Both the position numbers and the translations under genes were made by a program. The notes under the pieces were generated by a model. The model was not told the DNA's origin. It ran no database searches and saw only the letters and a program-made list of their open reading frames with translations. Below are positions 1-8,582 of a stretch of DNA of 41,692 nucleotides, in pieces. Origin of the DNA: Deltaproteobacteria bacterium (GTDB lineage Bacteria > Desulfobacterota > Syntrophobacteria > Syntrophobacterales > Syntrophobacteraceae); the NCBI GenBank assembly GCA_021780695.1, contig JAJXYD010000015.1, forward strand, positions 1 to 41,692, in the 5' to 3' direction. How positions within the stretch are numbered: the first letter of the stretch is position 1; every line of letters starts with the position of its first letter.

Positions 1-75
1 AAAGAATTAAGGAAGAAAAGACAGTTTGAAGAAGACCTTGCGCGGAATTTTGGGGAAGAAAATACAGGGGGCTAG
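1..75 (+). CDS. 3' end of a CDS entering the window
   Basis: The first reading frame is open from base 1 to a TAG at 73-75 and encodes 24 very charged residues, rich in Lys, Arg, Glu and Asp. This looks like the C-terminal tail of a protein that starts outside the window. No family can be named from so short a piece, and the frame could be open by chance. From 76 to about 180 I see no gene. An ORF that starts at 26 in another frame and overlaps the next gene has no recognisable features, and I do not count it. Confidence 0.35.
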   Translation, partial: KELRKKRQFEEDLARNFGEENTGG

Positions 76-195
76 CAGCACTTTCAAGCCGCCAGTTTTA
101 GATCAGTTCCAGACCGCCGGTGACAATCGGGAGGATGGTCGTTTATTTTCTTGCGAATGCCCGAGGGGGGCCGTTGTTAAAAGGAGTAGATGCGG

Positions 196-528
196 ATGGC
201 CGGAAAAGACAGGCTGGCTGAACTTGAAAAAACCTACCGGGAACGGGCTTTAAAGCTCTTTCCGTGGGTATGTGCAAAATGCGGGCGCGAATTTGGCGGC
301 AAGCGCCTTCGTGAACTCACCGTTCATCATAAGGACCACAATCACTATAATAATCCTCCGGACGGCAGTAACTGGGAACTGTTGTGCCTTTTCTGCCACG
401 ACAATGAACATTCACGCTACATGGATGGAGAATGGGGCGAGGAAGTCCGCCCGGGAGAAGACACAAAAGACGCGGTCACCTACAGTCCGTTTGCCGGGTT
501 GGATGCTTTGTTGAAAAACAAGAAGTAA
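196..528 (+). CDS. yajD: YajD-like HNH nuclease family protein
   Basis: A 110-residue protein of the small HNH family typified by E. coli YajD. Cys26-x2-Cys29 and Cys64-x2-Cys67 form the structural zinc site. The His44-His45 core, the following D-H-N-H segment and His72 make up the HNH (beta-beta-alpha metal) fold expected to bind a divalent metal and cut nucleic acid. The biological substrate of YajD-type proteins is not established. The start is taken at ATG 196, because AAGGAG at 181-186 is 9 nt upstream; ATG 190 is in frame but only 3 nt from it. The gene stands alone, followed by a large hairpin. Confidence 0.8.
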   Translation: MAGKDRLAELEKTYRERALKLFPWVCAKCGREFGGKRLRELTVHHKDHNHYNNPPDGSNWELLCLFCHDNEHSRYMDGEWGEEVRPGEDTKDAVTYSPFAGLDALLKNKK

Positions 529-872
529 TCGTGCGCGCAATTCATTGCACGCCGTTTTACCGGTAACCGTGCAAACCGGTCGGCTTGGCTGGGGATAAAA
601 AAGGCGTGCTTGCCCCCGGGAATCGGACCTAAACGCGGCTATGTTGCCACAAAGCCCGCAGGGGGGTGAAAACAAAGCGTTTCCCCTATAATTTAGATCC
701 TGTTTTGAAGCCCATTTAAGCCGGGCGGGGAAGGGCTCTTTTCGCCCGCCCGGCTTAAATGACACAATGACTTCCAATGTATGCGGCCAAACACTGAGGC
801 GATTCCACCCCCTGTTTTTTAGCCGGCTGGTTTTTTTGCTCCACTTTCCCCTGCCGGGGTTATCCAGGCGCT
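529..872. other. Intergenic region with no gene seen
   Basis: 344 bases between the YajD-like gene and the convergent thioesterase gene. ORFs here on either strand have no recognisable features. The one structured element is the hairpin at 714-760. Confidence 0.6.
714..760. terminator. Long perfect hairpin between convergent genes
   Basis: A perfect 16-bp inverted repeat has its left arm at 714-729 and right arm at 745-760, with a 15-nt loop. The core is GC-rich and the arm ends are AT-rich (ATTTAA/TTAAAT). It lies between two convergent genes, so a bidirectional terminator is the simplest reading. There is no extended T tract on either side, so factor-dependent termination or mRNA 3'-end protection are alternatives. 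Confidence 0.55.
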
Positions 873-1763
873 CTAAGCCTTATAGCCCCGAAACCGTATC
901 AACCCCTCCTGGGCTACCGTTGCAACGAGCGTTCCCTGACGGTCGAATATCTTGCCTGTGGCAAGGCCGCGCGCCCCTGAGGCGTTGGGGCTCTTGACGT
1001 CGTAGAGAAGCCAGTCGTCCATGCGGAAGGGGCGGTGGAACCACATGGCGTGATCGAGGCTTGCCATCTGCATGCCCGGCTCCAGGAGGCCGTGGCCGTG
1101 GGGGTAAAGAGAGGTGCTCATAAAACCGTAGTCGGAGGCGTAGGCCAGCAGATACTGGTGTATGGAAAGATCATCGGGCAATGTGCCGACCGCTTTTAAC
1201 CACTGTTGCCGCGCGGGGTCCCGCTTTTCCGGGGAAAGTGGGTTCATCGGCGCAACGGGCCTTATTTCAATGGGCTGAGGGCATTGAAGCCTCTGGCGAA
1301 GCACCGGTGAGATTTGACCGGCTACCTGGCTTATAAGTTCGACTTCCGTTACCAGCCCCTCAGGGCCCGGAGCGATGGGGGCCTTGTCCTGATGGTCGAA
1401 TCCGGGTTCGTCTATCTGAAAGGAAACCGACATGCTGAAAACGGCGTGACCCTTCTGAAGGGCGACCACCCTGCGGGTGGTAAAGCTCTTGCCGTCACGG
1501 ATACGGTCGACTTGGTAGACGATCGGGTCGCGCACATCTCCGGGCCGCAGAAAATAGGCATGCAGGCTGTGTGCCCTGCGCTCCACGGGCACGGTCTTGT
1601 AAGCCGCCGATAGGGCCTGGCCGAGCACCTGGCCGCCAAAGACGTTGCCAAAGCCAAGGTCCTGGCTCTGGCCGCGAAAACCGTTCTCATCGAGCTGCTC
1701 CAGTTTTAGCAACTCCAGCAATTCCTCCAACGCACCGATCTCCCGGCATGCCTTCAACGCCAT
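873..1763 (-). CDS. tesB: Acyl-CoA thioesterase II (TesB family)
   Basis: A 296-residue double-hotdog thioesterase that hydrolyses acyl-CoA to free fatty acid and CoA in the cytoplasm. It aligns over its full length with E. coli TesB (286 aa). The catalytic triad is visible as Asp211 (Y-A-S-D segment), Ser235 in place of the usual Thr (M-A-S-L-D-H) and Gln285 (A-Q-E-G). The W-F-H-R-P-F and S-G-A-R-G blocks are typical. Ser for Thr keeps the hydroxyl and should be tolerated. ATG 1763 follows GGAGGAG at a short spacing. It is a single gene between a small lipoprotein and a convergent intergenic hairpin. It could help recycle CoA in a fatty-acid-metabolising anaerobe, but that is inference. Confidence 0.93.
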   Translation of the reverse strand: MALKACREIGALEELLELLKLEQLDENGFRGQSQDLGFGNVFGGQVLGQALSAAYKTVPVERRAHSLHAYFLRPGDVRDPIVYQVDRIRDGKSFTTRRVVALQKGHAVFSMSVSFQIDEPGFDHQDKAPIAPGPEGLVTEVELISQVAGQISPVLRQRLQCPQPIEIRPVAPMNPLSPEKRDPARQQWLKAVGTLPDDLSIHQYLLAYASDYGFMSTSLYPHGHGLLEPGMQMASLDHAMWFHRPFRMDDWLLYDVKSPNASGARGLATGKIFDRQGTLVATVAQEGLIRFRGYKA

Positions 1764-1822
1764 TTTCTCCTCCGCGAAAGATTAAACGTAAACTGCCTAC
1801 AGGTAATTAAAAAAGGCAGAGG

Positions 1823-2056
1823 TCATTGCTCACTTTTTTTAACGGCGTTATCGATGCCTCTTAGCCGTTGTTCGCCAAGCATTTGGACCTGTCGGGCCTT
1901 ATCGATGGGCCTCTTTCCATAGCTTTCTATAGCTTTTGTCTTCTCGGACGTAAACTTGTTTATGGATTTTTTAGCCTCCCGTTCTTTGGAACAGGAGCAA
2001 ACTCCAGAGGCAGACAGGATCAGAAGCATCAAAAGCAACCACTTTCGCCAACTCAT
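1823..2056 (-). CDS. Small putative lipoprotein
   Basis: A 77-residue protein with a basic N-terminus (M-S-W-R-K), a hydrophobic stretch at about 6-17 and a cysteine cluster C-S-C at residues 20-22. This looks like a lipoprotein signal, although neither Cys has a perfect lipobox before it. The mature part is about 55 residues, highly charged and probably helical. I do not recognise the family. It starts 45 nt downstream of the nuoN-side intergenic region on the same strand and precedes tesB. GGAGAG lies just before ATG 2056. It is probably exported and membrane-anchored; the function is unknown. Confidence 0.6.
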   Translation of the reverse strand: MSWRKWLLLMLLILSASGVCSCSKEREAKKSINKFTSEKTKAIESYGKRPIDKARQVQMLGEQRLRGIDNAVKKSEQ

Positions 2057-2190
2057 GATCTCTCCACTTTAAAGAGTGTTATGCGGTAAAAAAACCTTTG
2101 CTCACCGGTTGGTCATAGCCGAGCGATACGGAATTTTACCTGACTTTATTCGGATTTTTTCCAGGAAGGAAAAAAGACCGTCCGCTGCGC

Positions 2191-3639
2191 TTACCGTCCC
2201 CAAATAAGGGGCTGGGCCGCCGCCTGTGCAATCTGTATGAACCAATAGGGGCAAAAGCCCGCGAATAGGATAACCGCTATGGAGAGGCCGGCCAGCAGCT
2301 TCTTTGGAAAGGAAACGACAAGCGGGGGCATCTCTTGGGCAGGCTCCAGAAGGTATGCCGCCTTTATCACCAGAAGGTAATAATAAAGGGAGATGACCAC
2401 GTTTAACATGGCGAAGATCACAAGCGCCACATAGCCCTTTTGAATGGCGGCCGTGAAGATAAGAAATTTTCCGGTAAACCCGACGGTGGGCGGAATCCCG
2501 GCAAGGCTGAAAAGAGCCGTAAGAAGGGCCAGGGCCAGGATGGGAGACCTTTTGTGCAGTCCGGCCAGTTCCTCTATCTGGAGGTTTCGTCCGTCGGGAG
2601 CCACTTCGACCACCACCATGAAGGCGGTAAATTTCATCGCCAAAAGGGCCAGGGCATAAAAAATCGTGGCCGCATAGCCGGCCGAATCCAAAACCAGTAT
2701 GCCGATCAGTATGTAGCCGGAGTGGGCTATCGTGGAGAAAGCCAAAAGTCTTTTGAGATCCTTTTGAGCTATGGCCGCAAGATTTCCCAGGGTCATCGAA
2801 ACAACGGATAAAATCACCAGGACGCGAGCAAGGTAGGCGCTGTCGTGGGCTGTGGAGGCGACCACTCGTAAGATAATGGCTATGGCGGCAACCTTTGATG
2901 CCGTGGCGATATAGGCCGCGACCTGGTTGGAACCGCCTTGGTAGGTATCGGGCGCCCAGGAATGGAAGGGAAATACGGCGAGCTTGAAAAAGAAGCCTCC
3001 CAGCGTAAAAAGCAAACCGATCATGACGGCCGGGCTGTCGAGAATCCGGGGAAGCGTCTTTGCCATATCCGCAAGGTATCCGGTCCCGCAGGCGGAATAG
3101 AGAAGAGCCATTCCGAAAAGCATCGCCGCGGAAGCGAAACTGCCGATCAGAAAGTATTTGATTGCCGCCTCCAACCCCAGGCTTCGCCTCTTTCGAAGCC
3201 CCACAAGGATGTAGAGCGAATAGCTGGAAAGCTCCAGGCACAGGTAGATCGACAGGAGATGCTCTGCGCTTACAAGAAGCATTAAAGCCAGAGTGCAGGT
3301 GAAAAGCAGAAAGTAGAATTCGTTATGCCGATTGTCGTCGACATCGTCCATACGGTCGCAAATGCAAACGATCAAAAAGAGCCCCAGGGCCAGGAGCGTC
3401 TTAAAGACCTGGGAAAAGATATCGACGCTGTAGGATCTTACAAAAAGCCAGCCCTGCGCATGCACCGAGGCGAGGCACACCAGCACGCCGATGGAGGCAA
3501 GCAGCATAGCGCTCAGGTATTCGCGACGGTGCGCTCCGTTTGCGACAACCTTTTGCCCGGGAGCGAAAGAGAGGAGTAAAAACCAAAGGCTTGCGCCAAG
3601 GTAGAATATTTCGGGGCCGGCGTAAGTTATCCAGTTCAT
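2191..3639 (-). CDS. nuoN: Complex I membrane subunit NuoN
   Basis: A 482-residue antiporter-like subunit of respiratory complex I, made of about 14 hydrophobic segments. It forms one of the proton channels in the membrane arm. The residues used for ion translocation are present: Glu136 in the L-C-L-E-L-S-S-Y segment (TM5), Lys219 in G-F-F-F-K-L-A-V-F-P (TM7) and Lys249 in A-T-A-S-K-V (TM8). Its ATG overlaps the nuoM stop by 4 nt (ATGA), so the two are translationally coupled. It is the last gene of the operon. I see no clear terminator between its stop and 2100. Confidence 0.95.
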   Translation of the reverse strand: MNWITYAGPEIFYLGASLWFLLLSFAPGQKVVANGAHRREYLSAMLLASIGVLVCLASVHAQGWLFVRSYSVDIFSQVFKTLLALGLFLIVCICDRMDDVDDNRHNEFYFLLFTCTLALMLLVSAEHLLSIYLCLELSSYSLYILVGLRKRRSLGLEAAIKYFLIGSFASAAMLFGMALLYSACGTGYLADMAKTLPRILDSPAVMIGLLFTLGGFFFKLAVFPFHSWAPDTYQGGSNQVAAYIATASKVAAIAIILRVVASTAHDSAYLARVLVILSVVSMTLGNLAAIAQKDLKRLLAFSTIAHSGYILIGILVLDSAGYAATIFYALALLAMKFTAFMVVVEVAPDGRNLQIEELAGLHKRSPILALALLTALFSLAGIPPTVGFTGKFLIFTAAIQKGYVALVIFAMLNVVISLYYYLLVIKAAYLLEPAQEMPPLVVSFPKKLLAGLSIAVILFAGFCPYWFIQIAQAAAQPLIWGR

Positions 3640-5117
3640 CTTGGCAATCCATGCATAAATGGAACCGAAGCGGTCCGGATCACGTTAAAGAGCAGCGAAG
3701 GATAAAGGCCCAGGATCAGCAGCACCGCGGCAAGAATTGCCCGGGGAGTCCCAAGCCACGGCGACAGGTCCTTTAGCCCGGCAAAGTGCGGATTTTGTGG
3801 ACCGTAAAAGGCCTTCTGAACGACTCGCAGCATGAAAAGAGCCGTAACTACCAGCGTTACCACCGCGATTACTCCAAAGAGGGGATAAACTTTAAAGGCC
3901 GCAAGAAAAACCAAAAGCTCGCCCCAGAAATTGGCAAGCCCCGGCAGGCCGATACCGGCCAGGGCCGCGAGAATAAAAAAGGCCGAGGCTACCGGCATTA
4001 TGCGGCTAAGCCCTCCAAGTTCGGGTATGGCCTTCGTGTGAGTGCGGTCGTAGATGTAGCCGACCGAAGAAAAGAGCAGGGCCGTCATAATGCCGTGGGC
4101 AAACATCTGGAACACCGCTCCGTTAAGTCCCTCAACAGTGACCGTCGATAACCCCAACCCCACAACCCCCATGTGAGAAACCGACGAATAGCCGATAACG
4201 TATTTTAGGTCCGTTTGCCTCAAACCGACCAGCGCGCCGTAGATAATTCCGATCACGGCAAGAACGGCCATCAGTTTTGCCCAATAAATCCATCCCAGGG
4301 GGCAGAGCATGATCGCTACCCTTAGCACTCCGAAGGCCCCGATCTTCATAAGGACTCCGGCATGCACCATGCTCACCCCGTGCGGGGCAGCCACATGGCC
4401 GTCGGGCGACCAGGTGTGCATGGGCCAAACGGCGGCAAGAATGCCAAAACCCAAAAAAAGCAACAAAAAGGCGAACTTCTGGTCTGCCGGGCTAAACAGT
4501 CCGGGGTGCATGAGAGAAACGAAGGAAAAGGTGTTGATCCCGGATTTTGCCCACAGAAAAATAATGGCGGGTAAAATCAGGCTGCTTCCGGCAAGAAGAT
4601 AGAGGGTAAGCTTCATCGCCCCGTACTCTTTGCGCGTCGTCCCCCATATCGCTATCAAAAGGTACATCGGAAAAAGGGACACATCGTACCAGACAAATAT
4701 GAAGAAAAGGTCCAAACTCATGAAAAGGCCAAACACTCCGGCTACCAGCACAAAATAGAGAGCGAAGTATTCTTTGACCCTGTTTTCCAGTTCCCACATG
4801 GTCAGTACGCCGGTAAAAAATACGATGCCCGTAAGCAGCAGGTTCGGCAGGCTAAAACCGTCTACTCCGTTAAAGTAGCTGATGCCCAGGGAGGGGATCC
4901 ACGGGATGTTTTCAACGAACTGCATGCCGCCCACCCTCCGATTGAAGGCAAAAAAGACGTAGAGGGTCAAAAGCAGGCAAATCCCGGAAAAAACCGCGCT
5001 CACCTGCTTTATGAGACGGTGCTTTTCTTCGGGGATAAAAAGAATTGTAAACATTCCGGCGATACAGCTAAGCAGTATGGCGGAAAGAAATGGAAACGAG
5101 GCAGGTTCCATGTGCAT
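3636..5117 (-). CDS. nuoM: Complex I membrane subunit NuoM, atypical channel residues
   Basis: A 493-residue antiporter-like subunit of the complex I membrane arm. Its length and about 14 hydrophobic segments fit NuoM. TM8 Lys258 (H-A-G-V-L-M-K-I-G) and TM12 Glu400 (F-W-G-E-L-L) are present. Two canonical charges differ. The TM5 glutamate is Asp145 (V-W-Y-D-V-S-L-F-P-M-Y). The TM7 lysine is missing: residues 215-236, ending in W-P-M-H-T-W, contain no Lys. NuoL and NuoN of the same operon keep both. The gene lies 31 nt after nuoL and overlaps nuoN. Assignment as NuoM is secure; whether it pumps like E. coli NuoM is open. Confidence 0.94.
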   Translation of the reverse strand: MHMEPASFPFLSAILLSCIAGMFTILFIPEEKHRLIKQVSAVFSGICLLLTLYVFFAFNRRVGGMQFVENIPWIPSLGISYFNGVDGFSLPNLLLTGIVFFTGVLTMWELENRVKEYFALYFVLVAGVFGLFMSLDLFFIFVWYDVSLFPMYLLIAIWGTTRKEYGAMKLTLYLLAGSSLILPAIIFLWAKSGINTFSFVSLMHPGLFSPADQKFAFLLLFLGFGILAAVWPMHTWSPDGHVAAPHGVSMVHAGVLMKIGAFGVLRVAIMLCPLGWIYWAKLMAVLAVIGIIYGALVGLRQTDLKYVIGYSSVSHMGVVGLGLSTVTVEGLNGAVFQMFAHGIMTALLFSSVGYIYDRTHTKAIPELGGLSRIMPVASAFFILAALAGIGLPGLANFWGELLVFLAAFKVYPLFGVIAVVTLVVTALFMLRVVQKAFYGPQNPHFAGLKDLSPWLGTPRAILAAVLLILGLYPSLLFNVIRTASVPFMHGLPR

Positions 5118-5148
5118 CGGAAAATACGCCTTCTTTGATCCAGGGTTT

Positions 5149-7035
5149 TTAGTAGTAATAGTAAAGAGAGAGCAAGGCCAAAACGGCGAATATCACGATC
5201 AGCCTGTATTGAACCATCCCGGTTTGTAAAACGGCCGTTACCTTGCCGCTTTCAACCGTTGCCCCGCAAACTCCTTCTATACCGCCGTCAATGACTTTCC
5301 TGTCGTTGAGATTGCAGAGCCTGGACAGGCCTCTATCGACAACAAGGTCAACCAGGAGCGCGTAAAAACGATCGATGTACCATCTTTCGGAAAACAGCCT
5401 GTATAAAACGGGTATCCTGTCGATAAAACCGATCTGCTCGGCGCCTTTTCTGCCAAATTCGGTCCATGCCAGTGCTACCCCCGCCAGGGCAAGAGCGAGT
5501 GCCGCCATGTGGGGCCAGGCTCCAACACGCACTCCGGTCACAATACCCGGTATCATGCCGTTTTCGAGGAAATGTTTGAGCGGAGTTTCAAAAAAACCCA
5601 AAACTGCCGTAACCGTGGCAAGGATGATCAGGGGCAGCGCCATGGCCGGAGCCGTATGCGGGGCGGATTCATGACTGGGCGCGCTTGAGACTTCCGATTT
5701 TCGAGGAAAGAGCAGAATGAAAATAAGCCGGAAGGTATAATAGGCAGTCAAAAAGACCCCCGTAAGTCCGGCGGCAAGCCATACCGGATCGGCCAACCCG
5801 GCGAGCGAACCCATTACGGCCTCCTTGCTGAAATAACCCGAAAGCGGCGGAATGCCCGAAAGGGCCGCGGCCCCAAGGACCATCGAAACCATGGGGATGA
5901 GCATGCGCCTCGCGCCACGCCTGCTTAGCTCGTAGACGTCGTTTGTCTCGAAGTGGTGGATGAACACCCCGGAGCAAAGAAAGAGCAGTGCCTTAAAACC
6001 CGCGTGGGTGGTAAGGTGAAATATTCCGGCAAAATACCCTCCGGCGGCAAGGGCCATTATCATGAAGCCCAGCTGACTGATCGTCGAATAAGCCCAGACC
6101 TTCTTTATATCCCGGCTTACCATGGCCATGGTCGAAGCCAGAAGCATGCTGATCGTTCCAATGGCCAGAAAGACCGACATTGCAACCGCGGACAGGCTGA
6201 AGAAAGGAAAAAGCCTGGCGAAAAGATAAACGCCGGCTGCCACCATCGTGGCCGAATGGAGCAGGGCGCTGACAGGCGTGGGGCCTTCCATGGCATCGGG
6301 GAGCCAGGTAAGAAGCGGAAATTGCGCGCTCTTGCCCACTATTCCGCCAAAGATCAGCAGGGCGCAAAGTGTTAGAAAAGAAGGCGAAAGATGGGCTAGT
6401 GGGGCGCGGCTGCCAAGGTTTGCGATGCTAAGATCTCCGGTGTGTAGGAATAGAACCAGAATCCCTATGAAAAAGGCCGTATCGCCAGCCCGGGTCATGA
6501 TGAAGGCTTTTTTGCCCGCCTGGGTGGCGCTAAATTTTTCATACCAGAAACCGATCAGAAGATAGGAAGATAGCCCCACCAGTTCCCAGAAAAAATAGAG
6601 CTGAAGCAAACTTGCCGAAAGCGATAGACTCATCATCGCCCAGGTAAAAAGCGACATGAAGCCGTAGTAGCGCGAAAAACCCGAATCCCCCGCCATGTAT
6701 CCGAGCGAATAAACCTGCACCAGAAAACAGATCGAAGATACCACCACGATCATCAAAAGATTTAACCGGTCGAGCAAAAAGCCAAAACCGATATTGAGGC
6801 CGCTGGAGGCGATAAAATCGGTCGTAAACTGGATGGGAGCCCCCATTTTGGAATTTAGCGCCATTAAAGCGATGGAACACACCAGAGCGATAGTGGCCGA
6901 GCCGATCGAAAGTGCGGCGCAAAGCCGGGGCCTGCTCCTTGCCGCGATCAGTATCACCAGGCATGAGGCAAGGGGCAGCATGGTGGCCGCGATCATGGCC
7001 GCCAGATCCAGGGTGTGCGAAGGGGAGCCGGGCAT
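5149..7035 (-). CDS. nuoL: Complex I membrane subunit NuoL
   Basis: A 628-residue distal antiporter-like subunit of complex I. Beyond the 14-helix core it has a C-terminal extension matching the lateral helix that runs along the membrane arm, ending in a transmembrane segment with a run of four tyrosines. The channel residues are intact: Glu151 (F-F-W-E-L-V-G-L-S-S) and Lys235 (G-I-V-G-K-S-A-Q-F-P-L-L-T-W-L-P-D-A). The block after Lys235, A-M-E-G-P-T-P-V-S-A-L-L-H, is diagnostic of NuoL. Its ATG lies 6 nt after the nuoK stop. Confidence 0.96.
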   Translation of the reverse strand: MPGSPSHTLDLAAMIAATMLPLASCLVILIAARSRPRLCAALSIGSATIALVCSIALMALNSKMGAPIQFTTDFIASSGLNIGFGFLLDRLNLLMIVVVSSICFLVQVYSLGYMAGDSGFSRYYGFMSLFTWAMMSLSLSASLLQLYFFWELVGLSSYLLIGFWYEKFSATQAGKKAFIMTRAGDTAFFIGILVLFLHTGDLSIANLGSRAPLAHLSPSFLTLCALLIFGGIVGKSAQFPLLTWLPDAMEGPTPVSALLHSATMVAAGVYLFARLFPFFSLSAVAMSVFLAIGTISMLLASTMAMVSRDIKKVWAYSTISQLGFMIMALAAGGYFAGIFHLTTHAGFKALLFLCSGVFIHHFETNDVYELSRRGARRMLIPMVSMVLGAAALSGIPPLSGYFSKEAVMGSLAGLADPVWLAAGLTGVFLTAYYTFRLIFILLFPRKSEVSSAPSHESAPHTAPAMALPLIILATVTAVLGFFETPLKHFLENGMIPGIVTGVRVGAWPHMAALALALAGVALAWTEFGRKGAEQIGFIDRIPVLYRLFSERWYIDRFYALLVDLVVDRGLSRLCNLNDRKVIDGGIEGVCGATVESGKVTAVLQTGMVQYRLIVIFAVLALLSLYYYY

Positions 7036-7041
7036 ATCGGT

Positions 7042-7344
7042 TTACCTCAAAAGGTTGAAGTTGCGCGGATCAAACGAGCCGGTCCGCCTGAAGGCGTAGA
7101 CAATGATCGCAAGCCCCACCGATACCTCGGTTGCCGCCACCGCGAGTATAAAGAGCACGAAACTCTGACCGTCAAGGTTGTTTAAATGCAGCGAAGCCGC
7201 CACAAAAACGATGGAAGCCGCGTTTAACATGATCTCGATGCCGAGAACGATCATGATGAGGTTTCGCCTTACCACGGCGCAAAATGCCCCAAGGGCGAAT
7301 AGAATACCTGCCACGATCAAAACATGACTGAAGGGCGCTATCAT
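7042..7344 (-). CDS. nuoK: Complex I membrane subunit NuoK
   Basis: A 100-residue, three-helix subunit of the complex I membrane arm, of exactly the usual size. It carries the two essential membrane glutamates, Glu37 (L-G-I-E-I-M-L-N-A) and Glu73 (A-A-T-E-V-S-V-G-L-A), which belong to the central charged axis linking quinone chemistry to pumping. It sits between nuoJ (2-nt gap) and nuoL (6-nt gap). Confidence 0.96.
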   Translation of the reverse strand: MIAPFSHVLIVAGILFALGAFCAVVRRNLIMIVLGIEIMLNAASIVFVAASLHLNNLDGQSFVLFILAVAATEVSVGLAIIVYAFRRTGSFDPRNFNLLR

Positions 7345-7346
7345 CT

Positions 7347-7931
7347 TTAATCCTCGGTACGGCCGGAAACCTGCGCTCCGGGATTGGAACCGGTTGGGGG
7401 CTTCTCGGGTTGTTCGGGCACATCCTTTTTAACTCCTGGTCTGCCGGCTGTCCCAAGGTTTAAGGCCCCTATCGCGGCTACCAAAAGCAACATCGAAATG
7501 ACCTCTATGGAAAACCAGTGGTATTTGAAAACATAGGTGGCAAAAAGTCTTGGCGAGGCCGTTAGCGTTTGCAGAGGAGCGTTGAGCCCGGGGGTTTGAA
7601 CCGCCATTGCCGCGGCGACAAGAAGGTAGAGCAGGCAGAAAAAAACAGCCGGCAAAAACTGCCTCGGCGGAAACAGGGCTTCCCCCGAAGGCCGCGAGCT
7701 GATCATCATCACGACGAACAAAAACAGCACCATTATAGCGCCGGCGTAGATGATCACCTCGAGGGCGGCCAGAAGAGGCGCGCCGAAAAGATAGAAAAGC
7801 ATCGCGGTCCCAAAGAAGGAAATTATCAGGTAAACCACGGCGTGGAGCAGGTTTTCGCGCGTAACCGCAACGGCGGTCGCCGCTATAACCACCGCCGATA
7901 TAAGGTAGAAAAAAATTCCATAAAGCGTCAT
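7347..7931 (-). CDS. nuoJ: Complex I membrane subunit NuoJ
   Basis: A subunit of about 194 residues with five hydrophobic helices. The conserved TM3 region (L-E-V-I-I-Y-A-G-A-I-M-V-L-F-L-F-V-V-M-M) is clearly recognisable; this helix contains the pi-bulge that rotates during turnover. The last 35 or so residues are a polar tail rich in Pro and Gly. The frame is open to ATG 7976, but I prefer ATG 7931 (M-T-L-Y-G-I-F-F-Y) because GCAGGG precedes it at 9 nt and the first helix then starts at once. Residues further upstream resemble nothing in NuoJ. It is followed tightly by nuoK. Confidence 0.92.
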   Translation of the reverse strand: MTLYGIFFYLISAVVIAATAVAVTRENLLHAVVYLIISFFGTAMLFYLFGAPLLAALEVIIYAGAIMVLFLFVVMMISSRPSGEALFPPRQFLPAVFFCLLYLLVAAAMAVQTPGLNAPLQTLTASPRLFATYVFKYHWFSIEVISMLLLVAAIGALNLGTAGRPGVKKDVPEQPEKPPTGSNPGAQVSGRTED

Positions 7932-8012
7932 TAGGGGCATCCCTGCTGCAGTGATTAGTGAGTAGTTGACGCCCATCGGGGAATTGGCCCTCGGGCTGTG
8001 ACTAACGCCTCG

Positions 8013-8549
8013 TCACGGCATATTGCTCTTTACATCGACAGGTTTTTCTTCTCCGATATGTTCGCCCTTGTCGCCGTAGTTTGTCGCTACGCCGCAATAC
8101 TTGTAAAAATTGTATTCCTTGTCCTTGCCCTGATGGTTTACCAGCAGGTCCTCTTTTTCGTATACGAACGAAAGAATATCCGTTTTTGAAAATTCAAAGT
8201 CCGTGGTTAGCTGTAGGGCGGAGGTCGGACAGGCCTCCTCGCAAAAACCGCACAGGATGCACCGGGCGAAGTTGATGCGAAACCATGCCGCGTAGCGGCG
8301 CCCATCAGGTCTTTCAGCCCCTTCCATCGAAATGCAGTTGACCGGGCACACGGCCGCGCACAGAAAACACGATACGCAGCGTTCCTCGCCGTCGGGGTCG
8401 CGGGTAAGGATAATCCGGCCGCGCGCCCTCTCCGGCAAAACCCTTTTGTATTCGGGATACTGTTCAGTTATAGGTTTTCTAAAAAGATGAATAAATACGG
8501 TCCAAAACCCCGAAAGAAGAGCTTTAAGAGCCTCCCACGCCGATTCCAT
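8013..8549 (-). CDS. nuoI: Complex I 2x[4Fe-4S] subunit NuoI
   Basis: A 178-residue ferredoxin-like subunit of the peripheral arm. Two clusters are visible: C-x2-C-x2-C-x3-C in [12 protein letters not shown] and again in [12 protein letters not shown]. They carry clusters N6a and N6b, which pass electrons to NuoB. In this operon, without NuoEFG, NuoI is the likely entry point for electrons from a soluble donor such as ferredoxin (inference). The frame is open back to a TTG at 8582, next to the nuoH stop. ATG 8549 is preferred because AGGAAAG precedes it at about 8 nt, while the TTG has no Shine-Dalgarno sequence. Confidence 0.94.
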   Translation of the reverse strand: MESAWEALKALLSGFWTVFIHLFRKPITEQYPEYKRVLPERARGRIILTRDPDGEERCVSCFLCAAVCPVNCISMEGAERPDGRRYAAWFRINFARCILCGFCEEACPTSALQLTTDFEFSKTDILSFVYEKEDLLVNHQGKDKEYNFYKYCGVATNYGDKGEHIGEEKPVDVKSNMP

Positions 8550-8582
8550 CTTCCAGTCTTTCCTTCCCGCATACCAGGGCAA

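Noticed and set aside
2102..3241. 379-codon minus-strand ORF in another frame
   Set aside because: It shadows nuoN, is rich in Gly, Arg and Ser and lacks membrane segments.
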